From Pseudomonas sp. MWU16-30317 (GTDB taxonomy: Bacteria; Pseudomonadota; Gammaproteobacteria; Pseudomonadales; Pseudomonadaceae): DNA of 64,000 nt. The position numbers and the translations under genes are program-made. Shown here in pieces: positions 8,951 to 16,377 of the stretch (the first letter of the stretch is position 1; each line of letters begins with the position of its first letter). The notes beneath the pieces were generated by a model that was not told where the DNA came from, made no database searches, and saw nothing but the letters and a program-made list of their open reading frames with translations. The stretch covers positions 186,001-250,000 of the forward strand of contig NZ_JAIWJA010000004.1 of assembly GCF_020515695.1 (NCBI RefSeq), in the 5' to 3' direction.

Positions 8951-10054
8951 ATGTCCCCACGGCATCTGTTTACCCCGCTGTTCACCGGCCTTGCCCTCAC
9001 CCTGCTGGCGTTCCAGGCCAGCGCCGTGACCCTCGGCGCCGTGCTGCCCCTGACCGGTTCGAGCGCCAGCATCGGCGACGATCAGCGCCGCGGCATCGAG
9101 CTGGCCGTCGCCGATATCAACGCCAAAGGCGGCGTGCTGGGCGAGCCGCTGAAGGTCACCATCGAAGACTCCGGCGATGGCGCCACCGGCGCCCTCGATG
9201 CGGCCACCAAGCTCAACACCGTCAACAAGGTGCCCGTGGTGCTGGGCGAGTATTCATCCAGCGTGTCGATACCGTTGGGGCAATACCTGGTCAAGCAGGG
9301 CCTGGTGCATTTGAACATCGGCAGTTCGAGCCCGGCGATCCGCAAGATCGGCGCCACCTCCTACAGCCTCATCGGCCTCGACGATCTGTCGGCGCAATTC
9401 GCCGCCAAGGACGTGCTTGGCATGGGCTACCGCAAGATCGCCTTTATCGCCCCCAATGGCGCCTATGGCCAGGGGATCGCCGAGCAGTTCAAGAAGTACA
9501 TCGAGGCCGGCGGCGGCAGCGTGGTCGCCCAAGTGCTCTATACCCCCGGCCAGTCGAGCTACCGCCGCGAGCTGCAGCAAATGCAGCGCAGTCAGCCCGA
9601 TGTGTTCGTCTACAGCGCCTATGGCCAGGAAGCGGCGGTGATCAACCGTGAATCCTTCGACCTGGGCATTGCCAAGACGCCCTGGTACGGCATCTACCTG
9701 AGCATGTGCACCACCGACACCCCGCCACAGATCGCCAACGGCCAGATCGGCATGGAGGTAGCCAGCCTCGGCCCGACCGGCAAGGCCTTCGCCAGCGAGT
9801 ACCAGAGCAAATACGGTTTCGCCATGAAGTCCTCTTACAGCAGCTATGCCTATGACGGGGTGATGTTGGCCGCAGCCGCCATCACCCAGGCCAAGTCCGC
9901 CGATCCGAGCAAGATCGCCGCAGCGATCAAGACCCTGGGTAGCACCTTCGACGGCGCGACGGGCACCCTGGCGCTCGACGCCGATGGCCAGCGCACCGAG
10001 CAGCCGTACGACAAGCTGGTTTACAAGAACGGCGCTTTGCAGCCGCGCACCTAA
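8951..10054 (+). CDS. Liv-type ABC transporter, periplasmic substrate-binding protein
   Basis: This 367-residue protein has a Sec signal peptide (about residues 1-25, ending FQASA). A type I periplasmic-binding fold of the branched-chain amino acid family follows: VLPLTGSSASIGDDQRRG at the start of the mature part, and a second lobe around YAYDGVMLAAAAI. It captures a ligand in the periplasm for the LivHMGF-type complex encoded downstream. In this family, ligands include branched-chain amino acids, amides, urea and aromatic acids, so the family name does not fix the ligand. A GGAGAG site precedes the start. It follows the regulator gene by 35 bases, tying the importer to the RidA/dehydrogenase/racemase genes. 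A REP-like element separates it from the permease genes. Confidence 0.93.
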   Translation: MSPRHLFTPLFTGLALTLLAFQASAVTLGAVLPLTGSSASIGDDQRRGIELAVADINAKGGVLGEPLKVTIEDSGDGATGALDAATKLNTVNKVPVVLGEYSSSVSIPLGQYLVKQGLVHLNIGSSSPAIRKIGATSYSLIGLDDLSAQFAAKDVLGMGYRKIAFIAPNGAYGQGIAEQFKKYIEAGGGSVVAQVLYTPGQSSYRRELQQMQRSQPDVFVYSAYGQEAAVINRESFDLGIAKTPWYGIYLSMCTTDTPPQIANGQIGMEVASLGPTGKAFASEYQSKYGFAMKSSYSSYAYDGVMLAAAAITQAKSADPSKIAAAIKTLGSTFDGATGTLALDADGQRTEQPYDKLVYKNGALQPRT

Positions 10055-10098
10055 GGGCTGCCATTGCGAGAAGCCTCATGGCTTTTGCGTGAGCCGTA

Positions 10099-10195
10099 CC
10101 GGCCTCTTCGCCTTCGAGCGCGCAACCCCCTCAGTGCATAGCGCCCCAGCGCCGTACACCTGAGGGAACGCAGCTTGCTGGCGAAGGGGCCAGCC
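10099..10195. repeat. REP-like inverted element inside the transporter operon
   Basis: CCGGCCTCTTCGCC at the left and GGCGAAGGGGCCAGCC at the right form imperfect inverted arms around a central segment containing CCCCTCAG...CTGAGGG. This matches the arrangement of Pseudomonas REP doublets. Its position between the binding-protein gene and the permease genes is the usual place for mRNA-stabilising REP elements that keep binding-protein mRNA more abundant than permease mRNA. Confidence 0.6.
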
Positions 10196-10257
10196 ACATC
10201 ACCCACATCGGCAAGCCGGGCTCGCCGACTGGATCGAAGGCAAACAAGGAGCACCCC

Positions 10258-11151
10258 ATGCTGCAATTCTTGCTCGACACCCTGGCGCGCACCGCCGATC
10301 TGGCGTTGATCGCTCTGGGGCTGAGCCTGGTCTACGGGCTGGCGAAATTCCCCAATGTCGCCCATGTGCAATACGCCATGCTCGGCGCCTTCATCGCCGT
10401 CGCGCTGCAGCGTAGCGGCTGGCCGTTGCCGCTGGCGGTGGGTGCCAGTTGCGTGTTGATGGGCAGCCTTGCGGTGCTGCTGCACATCGGCGTGTTCCGC
10501 CGCCTGCTGCGCTCGGGGCCAGCGATCGCCATGATCGGCTCGTTGGCGCTGTCGATGATTATCGGCGCGCTGGTATTGGGTATCGCCGGCTCCAGTCCGC
10601 TGTCCTATCGTTTGCCCATCGAGGCGCCGTGGTCACTGGGCGATGCGATGCTGGCCCGCAGTCAATTGCTGTCGATGATCACCACGCTGGTGCTGCTGGT
10701 GCTGTTCGCCCTCCTGCTGTTCAAGACTCGCCTCGGGCGCTCGATGCGTGCCCTGGCCTGCAATGCGCCGTTGGCCGCTGCGGCCGGTTTGAACGCCGAC
10801 GGTATCATCTACTGGGTCAACTTCATGAGCGGCGCCCTGGCCGCGTTGGGCGGCAGTTTGCTGGCGATGAACACCAGCGCTTACACCAACCTGGGCAGCG
10901 ACCTGCTGCTGCCGATATTCGCCGCCGCGATTCTCGGCGGCCTGGGCAACCCGCTGGGCGCCGTACTCGGTGCACTGCTGATCGCCCTCACCGAGACCCT
11001 GGTGACCAACCTCAACGTGGGCTGGCTGTACGGTCAGGCGATGGCCTTCATCCCCGTGAGCTACATCGGCGCAGCGTCGTTCCTGATTCTGCTGCTGGCC
11101 TTGATTTTCCGCCCTTATGGTTTGTTCGACCGGGAGGTCCGCCGTGTTTGA
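10258..11151 (+). CDS. Liv-type ABC transporter permease (LivH-like)
   Basis: This 297-residue integral inner-membrane protein has about eight hydrophobic segments and the LivH pattern, including IALGLSLVYGLAKFPNVAH at the N-terminus. The cytoplasmic coupling region runs TRLGRSMRALACNAPLAAAAG (around residues 157-177; part quoted) and contacts the ATPases. It forms the translocation channel together with the LivM-like subunit. ATG 10258 follows AAGGAGCACCCC. The next gene starts 8 bases before this one ends, so the two permeases are translationally coupled. Confidence 0.93.
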   Translation: MLQFLLDTLARTADLALIALGLSLVYGLAKFPNVAHVQYAMLGAFIAVALQRSGWPLPLAVGASCVLMGSLAVLLHIGVFRRLLRSGPAIAMIGSLALSMIIGALVLGIAGSSPLSYRLPIEAPWSLGDAMLARSQLLSMITTLVLLVLFALLLFKTRLGRSMRALACNAPLAAAAGLNADGIIYWVNFMSGALAALGGSLLAMNTSAYTNLGSDLLLPIFAAAILGGLGNPLGAVLGALLIALTETLVTNLNVGWLYGQAMAFIPVSYIGAASFLILLLALIFRPYGLFDREVRRV

Positions 11152-12031
11152 GTTCTGTCTGCATGTGCTCACCCTGGCCTGCATCTACGGCCTGATCGCC
11201 TTGGCCCTGAACCTGCAGGCGGGATATACCGGGCTGCTGAATTTCGGCCATATCGCCTTCGTCGGTATCGGTGCCTATGCCGTGGGCATCGGCCACCTGG
11301 CCGGTTGGGCACTGCTGCCCAGCGTCATGGGTGGGGTGCTGGTGGCCATGGCCCTGGCCTGGCTGGTGGCTCGATTGGGGCGCAATCTGGCCAGCGACTA
11401 CTGGGGGATCGCCACCCTTGCGGTGGCGGAGATCGTGCGCATCGTCGCCCTCAACCAGGACAGCCTCACCGGCGGTGCACAAGGTATCAGCGCCCTGCCC
11501 TCGCTGTTCAGCGCCAGCAGCAATGCCCACCAGGAGCTGTACATGGCATTGCTGATGGTGCTGCTGGCAGGGCTGTTCGCCTGGCTCAGTGTGCGCCTTG
11601 GCAACAGCCGTTTCGGCCGCGCCCTGCGCCTGCTGCGCGAACAACCACAACTGGCCACTTGCCTGGGCTATGACCTGCTGCAACTCAAGACTCGTGCCCT
11701 GATGGCCAGCGCCGCGCTGGCGGCATTGGCCGGGGCGTTGCTGGCCTGTTACACCAGCTACGTGAGCCCCGATTACCTGCTGGCGGCGCAGACGTTTCTG
11801 GTCTGGAGCATGGTCATGATCGGTGGCTTGGGCAGCGTGCGCGGTATCCTGCTGGGGACGCTGCTGGTGCAATGCGCGTACTCATTCGTGCCCTTCGCCA
11901 AGGACTATCTGAACATCGGCAGCGATGTCGCCGGCGCGCTGCGGCTCGGGCTGGTGGGCGTCATCCTGCTGGTCTGCCTGTTGTGGCGCAGCGGCGGCCT
12001 GCTGCCTGAACGCCTGAGGATCATGCCATGA
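11144..12031 (+). CDS. Liv-type ABC transporter permease (LivM-like)
   Basis: This is a 295-residue polytopic permease and partner of the LivH-like protein. The start is taken as GTG 11144 because GGGAGGT lies just upstream and the product then begins with the short MFEFCLHV helix typical of LivM; an earlier in-frame codon would lie deep in the previous gene. Family landmarks are YTGLLNFGHIAFVGIGAYA (part) and the coupling region SRFGRALRLLREQPQLA. It overlaps the LivH-like gene by 8 bases and the LivG-like gene by 4 bases, as in standard liv operons. Confidence 0.92.
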   Translation: MFEFCLHVLTLACIYGLIALALNLQAGYTGLLNFGHIAFVGIGAYAVGIGHLAGWALLPSVMGGVLVAMALAWLVARLGRNLASDYWGIATLAVAEIVRIVALNQDSLTGGAQGISALPSLFSASSNAHQELYMALLMVLLAGLFAWLSVRLGNSRFGRALRLLREQPQLATCLGYDLLQLKTRALMASAALAALAGALLACYTSYVSPDYLLAAQTFLVWSMVMIGGLGSVRGILLGTLLVQCAYSFVPFAKDYLNIGSDVAGALRLGLVGVILLVCLLWRSGGLLPERLRIMP

Positions 12032-12810
12032 ACGCGTTGCTCAAGGTCACCGGGGTGGCCAAGGCCTACGGTGGCAACCGGGTGCTGGAATCGATCGATT
12101 TCGAGGTCCGGCCGGGTGAAATCATCGGGGTGATCGGCCCCAACGGCTCCGGCAAGAGCACCTTGCTCAATGCCATTTCCGCCTTCACCCCGATCGACAA
12201 TGGCGAGATCCTGTTGCAGGGCAAGGCACTGCACGGCATGGCTGCGCACCGCATCGTCGAACAAGGCCTGGCGCGTACCTTCCAGCTCCCGGCCATGCCG
12301 GAAAAGATGACCGTGATGGAAGTCTTGCTGGCCTCGTCCACCATCCATCATGGGTTCTGGGGTAGCTTGCTCGGCAGCCGAGGCCATCGTCAGGCCGAGC
12401 GCGCCGGCCATGAGCGCGCCGAGCAGTTGCTCGACGAATTACTGCTGCGCCAGGTCCGCGACAACGCAGCGGCGGCCTTGTCCGGCGGACAGAAAAAACT
12501 ACTCAGCGTGGCCTGCGCGCTGATGGGCAAGCCGCAACTGTTGATGCTCGACGAGCCCACCGCCGGCGTGCATCCCAACCTGCGCCGCGACATGGTGCAG
12601 ACCCTGCAACGCATCAACCGCCAGGGCCTGGCGATGATGATCGTCGAGCACGACATGCACTTCATTCGCGACCTCTGCCACCGCTGTATCGTGCTTGATC
12701 GGGGGCGCATCGTCGCGGTCTGCACCCCTGCCGAGCTGTCATCCAACGCGCATGTACTGGAGGCTTATCTGGGCCGCGGTGCCAGTCAACCCAAGGAGGC
12801 CATCGCATGA
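12028..12810 (+). CDS. Liv-type ABC transporter ATP-binding protein (LivG-like)
   Basis: This 260-residue ABC ATPase has Walker A GPNGSGKST (residues 37-45), the ABC signature LSGGQKKLL, Walker B LLMLDEPTAGV and the switch histidine in IVEHDM. It hydrolyses ATP at the cytoplasmic face to drive import through the two Liv-type permeases. The start overlaps the LivM-like stop by ATGA. Position 4 in the SBP-H-M-G-F order identifies it as the LivG-type rather than the LivF-type ATPase, as does the LFG-type insertion before the signature. Confidence 0.94.
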   Translation: MNALLKVTGVAKAYGGNRVLESIDFEVRPGEIIGVIGPNGSGKSTLLNAISAFTPIDNGEILLQGKALHGMAAHRIVEQGLARTFQLPAMPEKMTVMEVLLASSTIHHGFWGSLLGSRGHRQAERAGHERAEQLLDELLLRQVRDNAAAALSGGQKKLLSVACALMGKPQLLMLDEPTAGVHPNLRRDMVQTLQRINRQGLAMMIVEHDMHFIRDLCHRCIVLDRGRIVAVCTPAELSSNAHVLEAYLGRGASQPKEAIA

Positions 12811-13526
12811 TCAGTGTCAAAGAGCTTACCGCCGGCTATACCCCGGGCATCGACATCCTCAACGGTATCGACCTGGAGGTAGGGCGCGCCGAAATCGTCA
12901 CACTGCTGGGGCCCAACGGCTGCGGTAAGTCGACGCTGCTCAAGTGCATCGCCGGTTATCTGTTTCCACGCCAAGGGCAGATCTATCTTGAAGGCGACGA
13001 CGTCGGGCGTACGCCGGTGCACCTCAAGGTGCGCCACTGCGCGCTGGGCTTCGTGCCGCAGACCGAGAACGTCTTCGCTGCCCTGAGCGTGCGCGAGAAC
13101 CTGCTGATCGGAGGCCAATTTCTGCATCCCCGTGCCTGCCAGGAGCGCTTGCAGCAGCTCTGCGAGTTATATCCGGTGCTGGCGCGCAAGCTGGATGCAG
13201 CGGCGGCTTCGTTATCCGGTGGCGAACGGCAGATTCTTGCCCTGGGTCGCGCGCTGATGCCCAGCCCGCGCACCTTGCTGCTCGACGAGCCCTCCGCCGG
13301 GCTGTCGCCCAAGGTGCTCGCCGAGGTCTTCGAGGCCATCGAGCACACCCGTCGCAAGGAAGTGGTGGCGATCCTCATGGTCGAGCAGAACGCCATGGAG
13401 GCGCTGGGCATCTCCGATCGCGCCTATGTACTTGCCCAAGGCCAGGTCGCCCTCACCGGCCCGGCCCGGCAACTGCTCGAGGACCCGCGCATGCGCGAAC
13501 TGTACCTCGGCGACCGGGCAGCCTGA
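12807..13526 (+). CDS. Liv-type ABC transporter ATP-binding protein (LivF-like)
   Basis: This is the second ABC ATPase of the importer, 239 residues. It has Walker A GPNGCGKST, signature LSGGERQILALGRALM, Walker B LLLDEPSAGLSP and switch region MVEQN. It overlaps the LivG-like gene by 4 bases (ATGA), completing the five-gene transporter. The following MFS gene begins 1 base after its stop, which indicates that the exporter is part of the same transcript. Confidence 0.94.
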   Translation: MISVKELTAGYTPGIDILNGIDLEVGRAEIVTLLGPNGCGKSTLLKCIAGYLFPRQGQIYLEGDDVGRTPVHLKVRHCALGFVPQTENVFAALSVRENLLIGGQFLHPRACQERLQQLCELYPVLARKLDAAAASLSGGERQILALGRALMPSPRTLLLDEPSAGLSPKVLAEVFEAIEHTRRKEVVAILMVEQNAMEALGISDRAYVLAQGQVALTGPARQLLEDPRMRELYLGDRAA

Positions 13527-13527
13527 G

Positions 13528-14736
13528 GTGCGCTCCCCACGCGACTATGTCGCCTACGTGATCATCATGGCGCCGCTGCTCAACAGCGTGAGCGGCATCG
13601 CCATCGACTTGTTCGCTCCGAGCATGCCGGCCATTGCCCGGCAATTCGGGGTCAGCGATGGAGTACTGCAAGGGAGTATCTCCATCACGCTGATCGCCTA
13701 CGCCTTGGGCCAGCTGTTTTTCGGTCTGTTGGCCGACGGCCGCGGCAGGCTGGCGGCATTGCTGCCGGGCCTGGGCCTCTTCGTTGCGGGCAGCTTGCTG
13801 GCGATGCTCGCGCAGAACATCGAGACGTTCCTGCTGGCGCGGGCACTGCAGGGTTTCGCCGTGGGAGCGTGCCAGGTCTGCGCCAGGGCGTTGCTGGTCG
13901 ATAACGTCAAGGGCGAACGGTTCTTCGTCGCGGTGGTGTACCTGAGCCTGGCGTGGGGACTGGGGCCGGTATTGGCGCCGTTCATTGGTGCCCTGGTGGA
14001 GGAGTATCTCGGCTGGCGCTGGAACTTCGCGCTGTACGCGCTCTACAGTACGGCCCTGTTGCTGTTCAGCCTGCGCCTGCGCGAGTCGTTGCCCATCGCT
14101 GCACGCAAGACGCTGCGTCAGTCACTGGGCGGCTACCGGATCATCCTCGGCAACGGGCGGTTCCTCAGCGCCACACTGGCGCTGGGTACCAGCCTGTCGA
14201 TGTTTCTGATTTGGAACATCATCGGGCCCTTTATCGCCCAGTTGCAGCAGCGCAGCCCGACCTGGTTCGGCGCGACGGCGTTGGCCGCCGGCCTTGCCTA
14301 TTTGCTGGCGACGCTGCTCAACCGGGTGTTGATCAAGCGTTGCAGTGCCAAGGCGCTCATGAGCGGCGGCCTGCTCATCGGCGGGCTGGGAATCGCAGTA
14401 ATGCTGATCCAGCCGACCGGTATCGGCATCCCGACCTTGCTGACCGGCGTCCTGCTGAGCAACTTCGGCCAGGGCCTGCTGTTCTCCAACGTCGTGGCCT
14501 TCACCATGACCCTTTACCCCGACCGCGCCGGTGCCACGGCCAGCCTGCTGGGCTGCGGCATGATGATCTGCGCCGGCCTCAGCTCGGCGCTCACCGGGCA
14601 TCTATCGATTACCAGCAATACCTTGGTGGCGCTGTTGTTCGGCGCCTTGCTCGGGCTGCAAGGCCTGGGTGTCTGCATCGTTCTGCGTCCTCGACGCGCA
14701 AGGGAGATTGACCATGAACGCCACGCCATCCACTGA
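13528..14736 (+). CDS. Bcr/CflA-type MFS transporter
   Basis: This 402-residue twelve-helix major facilitator has Bcr/CflA subfamily features: LFAPSMPAIARQFGVSD in the first loop and the motif-A region LADGRGR between helices 2 and 3. The GTG at 13528 is chosen because it follows the LivF-like stop directly. Relatives export drugs such as bicyclomycin or sulfonamides and also amino-acid-like compounds such as cysteine or arginine. In an operon devoted to amino-compound uptake, an exporter may relieve accumulation of the substrate or of a toxic intermediate. It could instead be an accessory importer. It overlaps the next small gene by 23 bases. Confidence 0.86.
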   Translation: MRSPRDYVAYVIIMAPLLNSVSGIAIDLFAPSMPAIARQFGVSDGVLQGSISITLIAYALGQLFFGLLADGRGRLAALLPGLGLFVAGSLLAMLAQNIETFLLARALQGFAVGACQVCARALLVDNVKGERFFVAVVYLSLAWGLGPVLAPFIGALVEEYLGWRWNFALYALYSTALLLFSLRLRESLPIAARKTLRQSLGGYRIILGNGRFLSATLALGTSLSMFLIWNIIGPFIAQLQQRSPTWFGATALAAGLAYLLATLLNRVLIKRCSAKALMSGGLLIGGLGIAVMLIQPTGIGIPTLLTGVLLSNFGQGLLFSNVVAFTMTLYPDRAGATASLLGCGMMICAGLSSALTGHLSITSNTLVALLFGALLGLQGLGVCIVLRPRRAREIDHERHAIH

Positions 14737-14959
14737 TGCACGTAGCCTCGATCACCAAGTGTTGCAGTGCCTGCGACAACGGGCGGTGTGCGCCGTCGAG
14801 CAAGGTTTCAGCGTGGCGCAGGTCGCCGCCACCTTTGGCCTGAACCGCCGCACGGTGTTTCGTTGGGTGGCGGATTACCGACGGGCCGGGCCAGGGGCGT
14901 TACTGGCCAAGCCGATTCCGGGCCGGCCGAAACGCATCCGAGAGGAGCCGCCAGACTGA
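14714..14959 (+). CDS. small helix-turn-helix protein, IS630-transposase-like N-terminal domain
   Basis: The protein is 81 residues. Residues 14-75 match the homeodomain-like HTH found at the N-terminus of IS630-family transposases: AVEQGFSVAQVAATFGLNR, then TVFRWVADYRRAG and ALLAKPIPGRPKRI. The catalytic DDE domain is absent, so this is either a transposase remnant or a small DNA-binding regulator. The start ATG 14714 (site GGGAGA, 7 bases upstream) lies inside the end of the MFS gene in another frame, which argues for translational coupling. A GC-rich hairpin follows the stop. No function can be assigned beyond likely DNA binding. Confidence 0.6.
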   Translation: MNATPSTDARSLDHQVLQCLRQRAVCAVEQGFSVAQVAATFGLNRRTVFRWVADYRRAGPGALLAKPIPGRPKRIREEPPD

Positions 14960-14979
14960 ACGCATCTGGAAAGACCCGC

Positions 14980-15003
14980 GGGGCCGGTAGCGATACCGGC
15001 CCC
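14980..15003 (+). terminator. GC hairpin after the catabolic operon
   Basis: GGGGCCGGTA (14980-14989) pairs with TACCGGCCCC (14994-15003) around the tetraloop GCGA. The downstream sequence GCTGTGTTTGTGG is only moderately U-rich, so this is a plausible but not classic intrinsic terminator for the transcript that ends with the HTH gene. Confidence 0.5.
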
Positions 15004-15237
15004 GCTGTGTTTGTGGCCACCGACGGGAGCCTTGTGCAGTGCATCGCATTGGAGCGCTGCACCGTTTTCAGGCCTTTGCAATTGTCCGCTGGCAGCACCC
15101 TGTGAGTATAGGTTCTGGTTCGCCTGGAACGCTGTCACTGGTACTGAAACCGATCCGTAAGTCGTGACACTCGCCTTCCAGTCATCATCGTGCATCGAGC
15201 GTTATTACGCCCACCCAGCAACCATTATCCCGCTATC

Positions 15238-15285
15238 CAGTGGCATTACTTAAGGTGCTACGCGCATCGCCGTGGCACTACTTAA
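15238..15285. repeat. two direct copies of the CAGTGGCATTACTT(AA) repeat
   Basis: CAGTGGCATTACTTAA at 15238-15253 and CCGTGGCACTACTTAA at 15270-15285 match at 14 of 16 positions and are 32 bases apart, which is about three helical turns. The first copy shares 14 exact bases with both arms of the inverted repeat at 5593-5683. Multiple internal end repeats are typical of some IS families, and evenly phased direct repeats are also typical of regulator sites. Confidence 0.6.
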
Positions 15286-15304
15286 TACCTTAAATTAACG
15301 CTGC

Positions 15305-15321
15305 CCATTTAAATAAAATGG
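15305..15321. promoter_or_regulatory. AT-rich palindrome in the promoter of the aldolase/rhamnonate genes
   Basis: CCATTT (15305-15310) and AAATGG (15316-15321) flank the 5-base centre AAATA, giving a 17-base operator-like palindrome. It contains a good -10 candidate, TAAAAT (15314-15319), although the -35 region is weak. It lies 71 bases before the aldolase start. A repressor bound here would block transcription, but no regulator gene is adjacent. Confidence 0.4.
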
Positions 15322-15391
15322 CACAGATATCGCTTCACTCTCATTGTTCAATTATCACGCATCAAACCCATGCCTCTCAGGAGTAGAGCCG

Positions 15392-16315
15392 ATGTCTTCT
15401 ATTGTCCGTCGTTATACCGGTGCTTATTCAGTGGCCCCCACTATATTCAATGAACGCGGCGCACTTGATCTGGAGGGTCAAAAACGCTGTGTTGACTTTA
15501 TTATCGATGCCGGCGCCGATGGTCTGTGCATCCTGGCCAACTACTCCGAACAATTCTCGTTGACCGACAGCGAACGCGAGATGCTCACCCAGACCCTCCT
15601 CGAACATGTCGCCGGGCGTGTCCCGGTGGTGGTCACCACCACCCACTTCAGCTCGCAGATCTGCGCTGAACGAACCCGCCGCGCTCAGGAATACGGCGCT
15701 GCGATGGTAATGATCATGCCGCCCTATCACGGCGCCACCATTCGGGTGAGCGAGCCGGTCATGCATGACTTCTTCAGCACCGTGGCCGATAACCTGGATA
15801 TCCCGATCATGTATCAGGACGCGCCCATGAGCGGCACCAGCGTATCGGCAGCCAGCCTGGCGCAGTTGGCCAAGGACATCCCCGCAGTGTGTTATTTCAA
15901 GATTGAAGTGGCGCAGTCTGCCAACAAGCTGCGCGAACTGATCCGCCTGGGCGGCGACGCCATCGAGGGGCCCTGGGACGGTGAGGAGGCCATAACCCTG
16001 TTCGCCGATCTGGAAGCTGGCGCCACCGGTGGCATCCTCGGCGGCGGCTATCCTGACGGCCTGCAACCGATCCTGCGCGATTACGCCGCCGGGCGCCGTG
16101 AAGAGGCCAAGGCGCAATACGCGCGCTGGCTGCCCTTGATCAACTTCGAAAACCGCCAGGCCGGGCTGCTCGCCGCCAAAGCACTGTTCAAGGCCGGGGG
16201 CATCATCAAGTGCGATGCCCCCCGCCATCCGCTGGTGCCGCTCAACGATCCTACCCGCGCAGGCCTGCTGGAGATCGCCCGCGACCTCGATGCGCTGGTG
16301 CTGCGCTGGGCTTGA
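15392..16315 (+). CDS. DapA (DHDPS/NAL) family aldolase, probable 2-keto-3-deoxy-sugar-acid aldolase
   Basis: This 307-residue TIM-barrel enzyme belongs to the dihydrodipicolinate synthase/N-acetylneuraminate lyase family. The Schiff-base lysine is Lys170 in VCYFKIEV and the accessory tyrosine is Tyr141 in MYQDAP. The start is ATG 15392, preceded by CAGGAGT. Because it is followed by an MFS importer and an L-rhamnonate dehydratase, it is better read as the pyruvate-releasing aldolase (or a dehydratase) for a 2-keto-3-deoxy sugar acid than as a lysine biosynthesis enzyme. For L-rhamnonate the product of the dehydratase would be 2-keto-3-deoxy-L-rhamnonate, cleaved to pyruvate and lactaldehyde. 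The usual enterobacterial enzyme for that step is an HpcH/HpaI-family aldolase, so this would be a non-homologous replacement. Confidence 0.87.
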   Translation: MSSIVRRYTGAYSVAPTIFNERGALDLEGQKRCVDFIIDAGADGLCILANYSEQFSLTDSEREMLTQTLLEHVAGRVPVVVTTTHFSSQICAERTRRAQEYGAAMVMIMPPYHGATIRVSEPVMHDFFSTVADNLDIPIMYQDAPMSGTSVSAASLAQLAKDIPAVCYFKIEVAQSANKLRELIRLGGDAIEGPWDGEEAITLFADLEAGATGGILGGGYPDGLQPILRDYAAGRREEAKAQYARWLPLINFENRQAGLLAAKALFKAGGIIKCDAPRHPLVPLNDPTRAGLLEIARDLDALVLRWA

Positions 16316-16377
16316 ATCCGTCGTTCGGGCCCGGCCCCGTGCCGGGACTCCATTTTCGCGTGCAGAGGGGCTTCCCG

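Larger units (their letters stand above)
14960..15391. other. 432-base intergenic region between catabolic island and rhamnonate genes
   Basis: The left part has a hairpin at 14980-15003 after the HTH gene. The right part becomes AT-rich from about 15240 and carries two direct copies of the 16-base repeat (15238 and 15270), then an AT-rich palindrome at 15305-15321 just before the aldolase gene. No convincing protein-coding gene lies here. Confidence 0.6.
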
